Shown: positions 55,673-64,000 of the stretch, one piece after another | Layout of the letters: each line of letters begins with the position of its first letter | How positions within the stretch are numbered: position 1 is the first letter of the stretch | From: Adiantum capillus-veneris | Taxonomy: Eukaryota > Streptophyta > Polypodiopsida > Polypodiales > Pteridaceae | DNA length: 64,000 nt | Assembly: GCA_014529385.2 (NCBI GenBank) | Contig: CM043947.1 | Span: forward strand, 100,923,811 to 100,987,810 | Reading direction: 5' to 3' | Notes under the pieces: generated by a model | Database searches by the model: none | Seen by the model: the letters and a program-made list of their open reading frames with translations, nothing else | Told to the model about the DNA's origin: nothing | Program-made: the position numbers and the translations under genes

Positions 55673-57387
55673 TGTCACGTGCACATCTAACCCTATGTGT
55701 ACGTGGACAAGCTACTTCATGACATGGGTTCAGTGCAGTTAGATTAGGAAGTGTTCTGGCACTTTTGTGAGTCTGTTCGCAGACCGTGCATGTCCAGGCA
55801 CTTAGAGTAAATGCATATCCTCTAGTTGCACCTAGCATGATCATCAGCATTACCATCAGATTCCATCAGAAGCATCTTACAATGCGGAAAACCTATTTTT
55901 CCTATTTTAGTCAATTTTCACTTACAATTTTTAAGTGACTTTTGTTGGGAACTAGGTAGGGCAATTTTGATACGCAAGTACATAAGAAACCTAGCGCTAG
56001 CAGTTTCTGGCAGAAGAGGCAGCAGGAACACCTTGTTCAACAGGCACCTTCTCAGCAAGGAAACCCCCCCCCCCCTCCCCGACAGTCAACTCAACGTTTT
56101 CAACCAAAGAATAGCCTAGCGTTTTTGCCAAGGACAGCCAGCGTTTTTGCATTGCAACAGCCTTGCGACAGTAGGATCAAGCAGAAGCCTGGCATTTTTG
56201 CATCAAGTACCAGATCAGCCCTAGCGTTTTTGGATCAGCACAGCCCCCTAGCGTTTTGCAGATTCATCGCGACAAGATCACCAATAGCATCGATGTTTTC
56301 GATTTTCAACAGTCAAACACCGCAGTAGAAGTCCCAAACCTCGCAAATCTCACCTTTCGGTAGCAGATCCTCGTCGCACGGTCAGATCAACGAGCATTTA
56401 CAGTTTCAGCCCAGAAAACGCAGATTTCAGCATCTGCGTTTTCACTGCGTCGTCGTCATCGCCGTCGTCACCGAGATAAGAGTCTGAATTCAACAGATAA
56501 AGATTTGCAGATTTCAGTCATTAGCGTTTTCAGATTTCAGCCCATCTCGTCATCGTCGTCGACATCGTCGGCAAGTCCAAGCATTGTAGAGATTTGTGCA
56601 ATCAATAGTAGCGCTCTCTCGCCATAGAGAGTGGGGCCTTCGGAGGAGGGTTTGACAACATTCTGGTGTCGTATTCTTCTCTCTCTATCTCTCAGTCTCA
56701 ACACCTTCATTCACAATGTTTATCCACTTTGTTTGTGATCACTTGCACCCTCTCACTAAAGGAACGAAAGGCTCTCCCTTCCGTAAGTAAAAGGAACCTT
56801 GAGCACAGTTCGGGGCACTCATCTTGAGCAAAGTTCAACATTCACGTCCGCTGCACCTCACATTGGTATCAAAGCTTTGGCAGTGTTCTGTATCACTCAA
56901 GGAAAGAACCACAAGATTTTTTTTTTTGCTTGTTGCGGTCGAACATAACCCAAGTGCTCTTGGGCGTGTCCATTCCTAATCGTGTTTTTGAAGAGTGATA
57001 GGAATCCCAAGAAGGAAGGGCTTGTCCAACCTCCCCTTGTTTCTCTTTTCACTCATTGAGAGGGGACCGCGCACTTAGCGGCCGGCCAATCGACGTGAGG
57101 TGGGAAAAAGCAACCTTGGTGTGAGCGCAAGGCCGCCAAGGGGTACGCCCGCGGGAAAGAGAAGAGCTCGGGTAAGAGAAGATCCTTCTCTAACACAAAT
57201 TGCAAGCGAAAGAAGACCCTCAAACCCTCAAGAACCTTAAAAACTCAAGAACCTCGAGACCCTCAAGACACTCAAGAACCTCAAGAGTCAAGATCCTCAA
57301 GAACCCAAGAACCCAAGACCCACAAGAACCCAAGTTCCTCGTGAACTTACGAACCCAAGACTTCAATGGATGGTCATCATCCGAAGC

Positions 57388-57846
57388 GGAATGGATACTT
57401 TGCATGGAGGTGGTGAGCATGGGAGTGGCGAAGAAGAGTTTTCCCCACCAGGAGGTTTTTCCGACCCTCTCCCTTCCCCATCTACGCCAAGGATTGCACT
57501 AACTCCTATGGAGGCTTTCAACAAGATCATGATGGACAGGAAGTTAGAACGCGAAGCAAGAAATGCAGAAAGAAAAGCAAAAATGGATCGCAAGCACAAA
57601 GAAAGAAGAGCCGAAATAGAGCGTGAGCACAACGAAAGGAAAGCCGCATTGGTCCTACTATTTTCTAATATTCAAGCACAGATTAAAGACATTCAGGAGA
57701 AGGAGACTCTTTCAGTCTTTTCTTCTCCAAAGCACGACAGACATGATTTGCATGATAATGATAAGCATGATGAATTGTATGATAATGATAAGCATGATGA
57801 TTTGCATGATCAAGATGTGATTATTCACGAGCATGATGATTTGTAG
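57388..57846 (+). CDS. short Gag-like ORF of the LARD-like element
   Basis: ATG at 57388, in line with the gag start at 34383 (MDT.HGG..HG.GEEEFSPPGGFSDP). The first part resembles Gag; the middle is a highly charged helix (about residues 50-85, many K/E/R); the end is a low-complexity Asp/His stretch built from DNDKHDDLHD-like repeats. A TAG ends the frame at 57844-57846, but acidic coding-like sequence continues to about 57999. The gag core and zinc knuckle are missing. Whether it is translated is unknown; it could be a decayed gag with an internal repeat expansion. Confidence 0.55.
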   Translation, partial: GMDTLHGGGEHGSGEEEFSPPGGFSDPLPSPSTPRIALTPMEAFNKIMMDRKLEREARNAERKAKMDRKHKERRAEIEREHNERKAALVLLFSNIQAQIKDIQEKETLSVFSSPKHDRHDLHDNDKHDELYDNDKHDDLHDQDVIIHEHDDL

Positions 57847-58518
57847 GATAATAATGTGATTGTTCACAAGGATGATGGTTTAGTTGATGCTTTTTCTAGC
57901 GAAGCTAACCTCATTGCAGATTTGATAGATCACGAAGAACCGATCTTGGCTCTCGAGTCGAGTTCCAAAGACCCCCCACAAGAAGTATTATGTGTTTGAA
58001 TGATTAGTCGGCATGCATTGTTCGAGTGTTTCATTCGTCATGCTTTCCTATATTTTAGTCACCATCCTTATGTGATCCCTTTTCATAGGCATGACATATT
58101 GTACGATGAGCACGATTCACTCATGAATGAGCACAGATGTAGGCGGATTACTCATGAAAAGATGAAATGTTTGCACCCAAGAAATTCAATTCCATGTCTC
58201 TTCCTTGGCACGACACAATCTCCAAACGAGCACAAGAAGGATTGAGCATCAAGCATGGGCATTTCCATTGTGATTTGCCACCGTTGATTGATTTAGATCA
58301 AAAAGATTCCATTGTTTGCATGTGTTTGATGAAGGGTTTGGCACTCCATCTATATGTTCATCTACATTGCATGCACGGTCTTTTAAGAAGACTAGAATTT
58401 TTCAAGTCACTTTACATGGAATGGGTATGTTCATGTTGTTGTGTTGAAAGTGGTTTCATGAATTTTCAGCCTCAGAGATTCTTGAAGAACTATAGACGAA
58501 GTTGAAGCATGGAAGGAG
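57847..58518 (+). other. remaining internal region of the LARD-like element
   Basis: Several overlapping short ORFs (58000-58245, 58167-58505) without recognised domains. His and Cys are frequent in their translations, but nothing matches a known fold. Probably decayed coding or 3' non-coding sequence. Confidence 0.4.
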
Positions 58519-58526
58519 CCACAGAT

Positions 58527-58700
58527 CATAGTTACCAGGAATGCGAAACCGGAACGGAAACGGGGAACGGGAACGCGGAACAAAATGCCATTCCCTGTTA
58601 CGGGTACTCACGTTTGAAATACAGAACGGGGATTCGGAACGGGAACTTGGAATGGGAACGGGGAACGGAGACCTGAAAACGGCCATTCCCTGTTACTATG
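58527..58700. mobile_element. hAT-like MITE, copy 3 (174 bp)
   Basis: Termini CATAGTTACC / GTTACTATG, flanked by a perfect CCACAGAT duplication (58519-58526, 58701-58708). Consists of GGAACGGGAACG-type arrays at both ends and a short centre; the hairpins and GA block of the long copies are absent. Confidence 0.92.
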
Positions 58701-60248
58701 CCACAGATGCCTTTGTGTCGCTTTCGGCGCGGCCCAAAGAAGCAAGCGTTGCAGACCTTTATGAAGTTCAAGTATCGCATGACCCACGCATCAGAATGGG
58801 TCGGCGAAGAGTCTTTTCCAGGCTTCCAGACGCTGTTGGCAATCTCCCTCGACACCATACGGTTCGGTACCAGTACCTCACTTTGAAAAGGAGGGGACGT
58901 CACGTGCACAACCCTATGTGTGCGTGGACAAGCTACTTCATTACATGGGTTCGATGCAGTTAGATTAGGAAGTGTTATGGCACTTTTGTGAGTCTGTTCG
59001 CAGACCGTGCATGTCCAGGCACTTAGAGTAGATGCATATCCTTTGGTTGGACATAGCATGATCATCAGCATGATCATCAGCATTACCATCAAATTCCATC
59101 AGAAGCATTTTACAGTGCAAAAAACCTATTTTCCCTATTTTAGCCAATTTTCACTTATCTTTTGTTAGGAACTAGGTAGGGCAATTTTGATAAGCAAGTA
59201 CATAAGAAACCTAGCGCTAGCACTTTCTGGCAGAAGAGGCAACAGGAACACCTTGTTCAACAGGCACCTTCTCAGCAAGGGACCCCCCCCCCCCCCCCCC
59301 AAGGCAGTCAACTCAGAGTTTTCAGCCAAAGACCAACCTAGCATTTTTGCCAAGGACAGCTAGCATTTTTGCAGTGCAGCAGTCTGGCAGCAGCAGGATC
59401 AAGCAGAAGCCTGGTGTTTTTGCATCAAGTACCAGATCAGCACTAGCATTTTCGGGTTAGCACAGCCCCCTAGCGTTTTGCAGATTCATCGCGACAGGAT
59501 CACCAATAGCATCAACGTTTTCAGTTTTCAGCAGTCAGACACCACAGTAGAAGTCCCAAACCTCGCAGATCTCACCTTCCCGCAATAGATCCTCGCCGCA
59601 CGGTCAGATCAACGAGTGTTTACAGTTCCAGCCCGGAAAACGCAGCTTTCAGCATCTGCATTTTCAGCACGTCGTCATTGCATCGTCGTCATCGTTGTCA
59701 TCACCGACATAGAATCGGAATTCAACAGATAAAGATTTGCAGATTGCAGCCATTAGCGTTTTCAGATTTCAGCCCGTCTCGTCGTTGTCCACATCGTCGT
59801 CGACATCGTCGGCAAGTCCAAGCATTGTAGAGATTGGTGCAATCAATAGTAGACCGCTCGCCATAGAGAGTGGGGCCTTCGGAGGAGGGTTTGACAACAT
59901 TCTGGTGTCGTATTCTTCTCTCTATCTCAGTCTAAACACCTTCATTCACAGTGTTTATCCACTTTGTTTGTGATCACTTGCACTCTCTCACTAAAGGAAC
60001 CGAAGGCTCTCCCTTCCGTAAGTAAAAGGAAACTTGAGCACACTTTGGAGCACTCATCTTGAGCAAAGTTCAACATTCACTTCCGCTACACCTTACACTA
60101 ATGGTTTTATGCACGCTTCCATGCCGTATGTACGAGCAGGAAGAAATTCTAATACCAATGTTAGTCCCTCGCTAGATCCATCCTACACATGAAATGACAC
60201 AAGCCATACTCATGCATAGCAAGCGCAGAGAGCCAATAGAGCCAATAT

Positions 60249-60669
60249 TGTCACGATTGTGACGTATTCTTCATGATTGTATTACCTTTCTTGCCTGGTT
60301 CTCTTGCAGATACAAAGACGTACCAGATCAGAGACCCCTATTCTCGAAAGGATGTACCTCTTCGTCCAAGAGTCGCATCTATTCGGCAAATAGCCATGCC
60401 TCTTCGACGAATGGCTGCACCTCTACACCGAATGGTCACGACTCTACAGCAGAGAAAGACGACTATTGACCTAGGGTCATGTCTTTTGACCAAGGGTCAT
60501 GTCTCTTCATTGTGTCTCTTCAGATTCTATATAAGAACGCCATTGTAACACATTTCAATCAATCAAACATTCAGTCTCTAACTCTGTTGTTCTCAAGTTC
60601 TGTTCAGAGTTTCAATTTCTTTTAAGTTTCAATATGAATAAACACACATAATAAGCGTGTTCTTCACAG
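60249..60669 (+). mobile_element. 5' LTR of the right-edge gypsy element
   Basis: About 421 bp, TGTCACGATTGTGACG...CTTCACA; CTATATAAG near 60527; ATGAATAAA near 60633; PBS TGGTATCAGAGC at 60671-60682. The 3' LTR lies beyond the window. A Ser/Arg-like direct repeat of CTCTTCG...ATGGC units is visible near 60395-60440. Confidence 0.85.
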
Positions 60670-60682
60670 TGGTATCAGAGCA

Positions 60683-61342
60683 AAATTTTTTCCCAAGCCT
60701 TTGGACTTGGCGTCTACTTAGCTTCGTCGTTGCCTACCCTTCCTGCAACCCTCACCTCGTGAGTTGTATGGCAGCAGAGGAAAGATGGCCAATTGCCTAC
60801 GCGTATGCGGTAACTTCCAACTATTCTCTTTGATTCAGAGAAAAACAAAAAAAAAAGAAGGAATATACAACAGGCAGACAGCAGTGTGTGTGAGTGTGTG
60901 GCGTACCCAGAATTTATGTGTGGCGTGTACCCGTAGGCTCGTATGTACAACCGGTACTTGTAGTGTTATGCCTTTCGCCGCACCTCTTCCCAAGCAACAG
61001 AGGCCTTCACCAAGCGACAGCTTTGGTAGCGATTGACAATTCTTTTTTTTTTTTTGCCTGGCTGAAATCGCACGCTGGCTGAGTTTTTTTTCTTACGCTG
61101 GGGTTAATAAATTACGTTGGCTGCCTGACCTTTATAAACTTGTAAGTTATTAAAAATGCCCGGCCGCCCCAAATTTGGGTGACCGGCCATAGACGGTGTT
61201 TCATTAACTTACCCACATTATACAGCATGGCTACATATTCTTCTACACAACGAACCAGCAACACAGCGAAATTGTGCAACGCTGGCCTGCTTGCGAGTTC
61301 TTCTTCTGGCCACACGCTACGCGTCGCGGGCTTTACTTTCCC
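60683..61342 (+). other. untranslated leader of the right-edge gypsy element
   Basis: About 660 bases without a supported gene. Contains poly-A (60844), poly-T (61044, 61084) and the 12-bp palindrome CCCAAATTTGGG (61168-61179). Confidence 0.6.
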
Positions 61343-61993
61343 ATGGACGATGATACATACCATCTGCCTGTTCCGTATCTGTCATACGTAGACGACGTGC
61401 CGGAAGAAGTTCTTCCCGAAAATCCTCCTCCCAACAAGATCATAATCATCTCCGATTCGCCGGACATTATACTAATTCCAGATTCTCCAGAGCCAGAAAT
61501 TGCAGAGATCCCTGCGCCTATACCTATTCCTGCACCCGTTCCGGAGCAGGCTGTTCCCGAAGTACCAGAGGGGATTCCGTCTCCCACGTACTCTCGCGAA
61601 CCTCCGAACCCTCTCGAAAGAGAGTATCTGGTGCACATCTCGCAACGCCGTTTCGGGTTCCAAAGGTGGTCAGTGTGGCGGATTACCATTCGGTGCAAGC
61701 AGACAGAGTTGCCACATTACGAGTTCCTTTTGACTCGTTTCCCATTCGTCGCACATCATATTCCGGCTTATTACGTGGATAACCTCTCCGAGATCCAAAC
61801 TTCCCACACATTAATTCATTTCCACGCCGAGGAAGTCGTGCCAGATTACACTCCACTAACTCCAGAGCTCGACGAGATCGAGGATTTTACGAAGGACGAC
61901 CCAACATTCGCTGAGTTCGCAGAGCCACTACACACACCGCCTACCTTACCTACAGGTTGGTCTTTTCTAGCCTCGCCTCGCTACGAGCTGTGA
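61343..61993 (+). CDS. extra ORF upstream of gag (216 aa, unknown function)
   Basis: ATG at 61343 (context CCCATGG, favourable), stop TGA 61991-61993, seven bases before the gag ATG. The frame is open further upstream to 61274, but that start lacks support. The N-terminal half is acidic and Pro-rich: an IIIISDSPDIILIPDSPEPE stretch near residues 32-51 with hydrophobic clusters followed by S/D/E, then an IPAPIPIPAPVPEQ Pro-Ala run. The middle (about 100-165) looks globular, rich in aromatic and basic residues (ISQRRFGFQRWSVWRITIRC). The C-terminus is acidic. No CCHC, protease or RT motif. The hydrophobic-acidic clusters resemble SUMO-interacting motifs, which is inference only. Its frame is intact and it is close to gag, suggesting co-expression from the LTR. 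Confidence 0.7.
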   Translation: MDDDTYHLPVPYLSYVDDVPEEVLPENPPPNKIIIISDSPDIILIPDSPEPEIAEIPAPIPIPAPVPEQAVPEVPEGIPSPTYSREPPNPLEREYLVHISQRRFGFQRWSVWRITIRCKQTELPHYEFLLTRFPFVAHHIPAYYVDNLSEIQTSHTLIHFHAEEVVPDYTPLTPELDEIEDFTKDDPTFAEFAEPLHTPPTLPTGWSFLASPRYEL

Positions 61994-62000
61994 GCTCATC

Positions 62001-63420
62001 ATGTCGGATTCAGGGACACAACAGGAACAGGTGGACGGAGCAACACTCTTGGCCGCCATTCAGCAACAGTTTGAGGCCCAAGCTTCACGACAGGCCCAGT
62101 TCGAGTCTATGCTCCAGTCCTTGTCCAATGAACTTAAAGCCCTGACACAGCCGACACCTCAACAGGACGACAGTTCTACATCTTCCATACGTGGCGAAGA
62201 TCAAGCGATGCAAGATCCACCTGATGAGGTTAACAATCCTAAACTTAAATACTTATTTCAATTCATTACAGAATCTAATAAAAAAAAAGTGGACACCAAA
62301 CCCCCTGAACCTTATGATGGTCGACGCAATAAGCGGGTGATTGATCATTGGATTTTCAAGATGGACAATTATTTTCATAACCTGGGCATAACAGAACAAA
62401 AAAAAGTAGCTTTGGCTGCTAGCCTACTGAAAGGCACTGCCTTTCTTTGGTGGCAAAATCGAGTTGCCTTAGGAAAACAAACACCGACGTGGGCCAAATT
62501 CAAGCGCGCAATGTGCAAAGCCTTTGTGCCAACAAGTGCTGATTTTCATGCGCGTTCTATGTTGCGCCACTTAAAGCAAACAGGCTCTGTGGCTGCTTAC
62601 ATATCTCAGTTCCAACAATTGAACTTGGAGATAATGACCATTACTCCCGACGATAAATTACATTTTTTCGTCGATGGACTTGAGTCCACCCTTTACGATG
62701 ATGTACATAAAGCAAACCCCCCTACAGTTGAGGACGCCATTTCATATGTGGAACGGTTAGGTGACTTTCGCAGAGATCACTTTCCGCTTGGTCTAGCCGG
62801 TGATCGCCCATTTGGTCGTGGATCCCGTGTCCCCCTTTCGAAACCAGCGTGATGTCTCTTATTCAGGCAATAGATCACATAATGGTTCTAATGGTTCACA
62901 GTCCCAATCAACTGCTAGTTCCTTGTCCCGATTTAGTGTTTGGAGTCCGAGAGCGCAGAATTGTAGGCCAAATTTTCAAAAAGATCGGTCTAATTTTAAT
63001 CGACGTCGTCGTCGCCGACAATCATTTCGGCAAAATTCTTACCCGGATAGACGTGCATATGGCAATCAAGCGTCAACTTCTGCTGCTCCTCCACAACAGT
63101 CCAATTCACAACCCTCCAAAGATGGATTATGTACCCTGTGCGGTGGACCTCATCGTTGGTTCCAATGTGATAAGCGGCCTCAACCGTCTAACCTGAGACA
63201 AAACGCTAATGCAGAGACAGCTACAATGTTACCTTTTAATTCTTACCAGTCTGCCGATTCTACCTCACAGCAAGACAGAGGCAAACGTGTTGTTAACACA
63301 ATTCGCGTTTCTAAGGTGGCTACATTTTTAATGAAAAATGCCCAGAATACTATGCCCATACCGAGCAACTTGTCTAATCGTATTAAGTCTCCTTGGCTTC
63401 ATTCATGGCAAACCAATTAA
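62001..63420 (+). CDS. gag: gypsy Gag, in two overlapping frames
   Basis: ATG at 62001; first frame to TGA 62850-62852, second frame from the overlap (about 62800) to 63418-63420. N-terminal Gln-rich helix (about residues 10-50), gag core about 105-260 (PEPYDGRRNKRVIDHWIFKMDNYF, LLKGTAFLWWQNRV, WAKFKRAM, YISQFQQLNLEI), then in the second frame a basic run (NFNRRRRRRQSF) and a short zinc knuckle CTLCGGPHRWFQC (C-x2-C-x3-H-x4-C, one residue shorter than usual). The switch needs a frame change between 62800 and 62852, either a mutation or frameshifting. Confidence 0.85.
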
Positions 63421-64000
63421 CATTTTGGTTGATAGCGGATGTTCCAATAATTTTGTGAGCACCAACATTGTGCATCGACTACAATTACCTATTGTCCAGA
63501 GTACTCAACCGTACGATGTTGAGTTAGCAGATGGGTCATTCTTAACGTGCAACACAATTGTTCAGCAGTTGCCCTTTGACGTTCAAGACTATCAGGACAG
63601 TCTCACTTTCGAAGTAATGCCATTATCCACTTATGATATGATTCTTGGCCAATGTTGGTTATACCAATATGACCCTCTAATCAGTTTCCGAGGACATACT
63701 ATAACTCTTTGCAAGGGTGGCCAGCTTCTTACTTTGAACGGCTTATTTCGTGTACAACCGGTGACTGTCGTTTCTGCATTGCAAGTGAAGCGGGTGGTAC
63801 GCAAACCACACAATTCTACAGCTTTGTTAATGATACGTAGCATCGACGATGATTCAGCTCATACAATTCAATCCAAACCAGCACCAAAGCCAACAGCTTA
63901 CCTTGAGCAACCATTCTATAAACCATACTTGGATCTTTTTCCTGATGACTTGCCGAGCACCTTACCTCCTCGTAGACCAGTGGATCATCCGATTGATCTC
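63380..64000 (+). CDS. pol: gypsy protease and start of RT, runs off the window
   Basis: A third frame, open from about 63380 to the right edge: GFIHGKPINILVDSGCSNNFVS holds the aspartic protease D-S-G triad (63431-63439), followed by YDMILGQCWL (the second conserved protease block) and, near the end, LFPDDLPSTLPPRRPVDHPIDL, the usual entry to RT. No stop seen. It overlaps the second gag frame by about 40 bases. Confidence 0.88.

Larger units (their letters stand above)
55673..60097 (+). mobile_element. non-autonomous LTR1 element (LARD-like), with nested MITE
   Basis: 5' LTR 55673-56862 and 3' LTR 58898-60097 (first two bases CG instead of TG). PBS TGGTATCAAAGC 56864-56875; purine tract AAAAGGAGGGGA about 58886-58897. 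The internal part is about 2.0 kb with a Gag N-terminus but no protease, RT or integrase. Flanks TCAAT (55668-55672) and CTAAT (60098-60102) match at only 3 of 5. Poly-C runs occur at the same LTR position (56064-56075; 59283-59300). Confidence 0.88.

Noticed and set aside
61333-61698. Minus-strand Gly/Ser/Ile-rich ORF opposite the extra gypsy ORF.
   Set aside because: Mirror of the Pro/Glu-rich plus-strand ORF; the plus strand has the LTR promoter, start context and adjacency to gag.

Overview
The window is plant-type nuclear DNA made almost entirely of nested LTR retrotransposons. Evidence for a land plant: Ty3/gypsy chromoviruses (pol ending in a chromodomain), Ty1/copia elements, many tRNA-iMet-type primer binding sites (TGGTATCAGAGC), solo LTRs with 5-bp target duplications, long CT/GA microsatellites, and a minus-strand host gene with GT..AG introns encoding an ABHD17-type alpha/beta hydrolase. 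The density of insertions suggests a large genome with big introns (fern, lycophyte or gymnosperm-like). The species cannot be read from the sequence. No rRNA, canonical tRNA gene, CRISPR array or bacterial-type operon was seen.

Layout. 1-4995: intact gypsy pol running in from the left edge, followed by its long LTR (family LTR3, about 1.4 kb). 4996-18880: a decayed gypsy gag/integrase remnant hit by a solo LTR2 (5783-6387) and by a complete copia element (Copia A, 6778-17559), which itself holds a second complete copia (Copia B, 7026-12606). 18881-23600: mostly unassigned DNA with microsatellites, a tandem duplication and a hAT-like MITE (21894-22609). 23624-24651: three exons of the host hydrolase. 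25262-31255: a divergent minus-strand LTR carrying a pol-less LTR element (25405-28397) and a GTACG-rich element, the latter split by a solo LTR1 (29205-30452). 31256-36960: LTR3, LTR2 and LTR1 pieces, a gypsy gag, and a tandem array of about 200-bp units with tRNA-like boxes. 36966-42004: two minus-strand gypsy fragments separated by a plus-strand copia gag/LTR fragment. 42005-54611: minus-strand gypsy gag and LTR3 copies riddled with LTR1, LTR2 and MITE insertions. 55673-60097: a non-autonomous LTR1 element with a MITE inside. 60249-64000: the 5' half of another gypsy element with an additional ORF before gag, running off the right edge.

Three LTR families recur. LTR1 is about 1.2 kb, TGTCACGTG...ACA, with iMet PBS. 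LTR2 is about 0.55 kb, TGTCACAAA...ACA. LTR3 is about 1.4 kb and belongs to the chromovirus. LTR2 and LTR3 share a conserved CCGAAAGGGGCGCC box. Most coding regions are broken by stops or frameshifts. The uninterrupted coding stretches are the left-edge pol, the host exons, and the extra ORF and first part of gag of the right-edge element. The most notable items are a three-copy MITE family with perfect 8-bp target duplications, the extra gag-upstream ORF, the host gene with a 37-bp exon, the tRNA-like tandem array and a hairpin in LTR1 that appears to covary. All calls were made by eye. Boundaries marked approximate can be off by a few bases.
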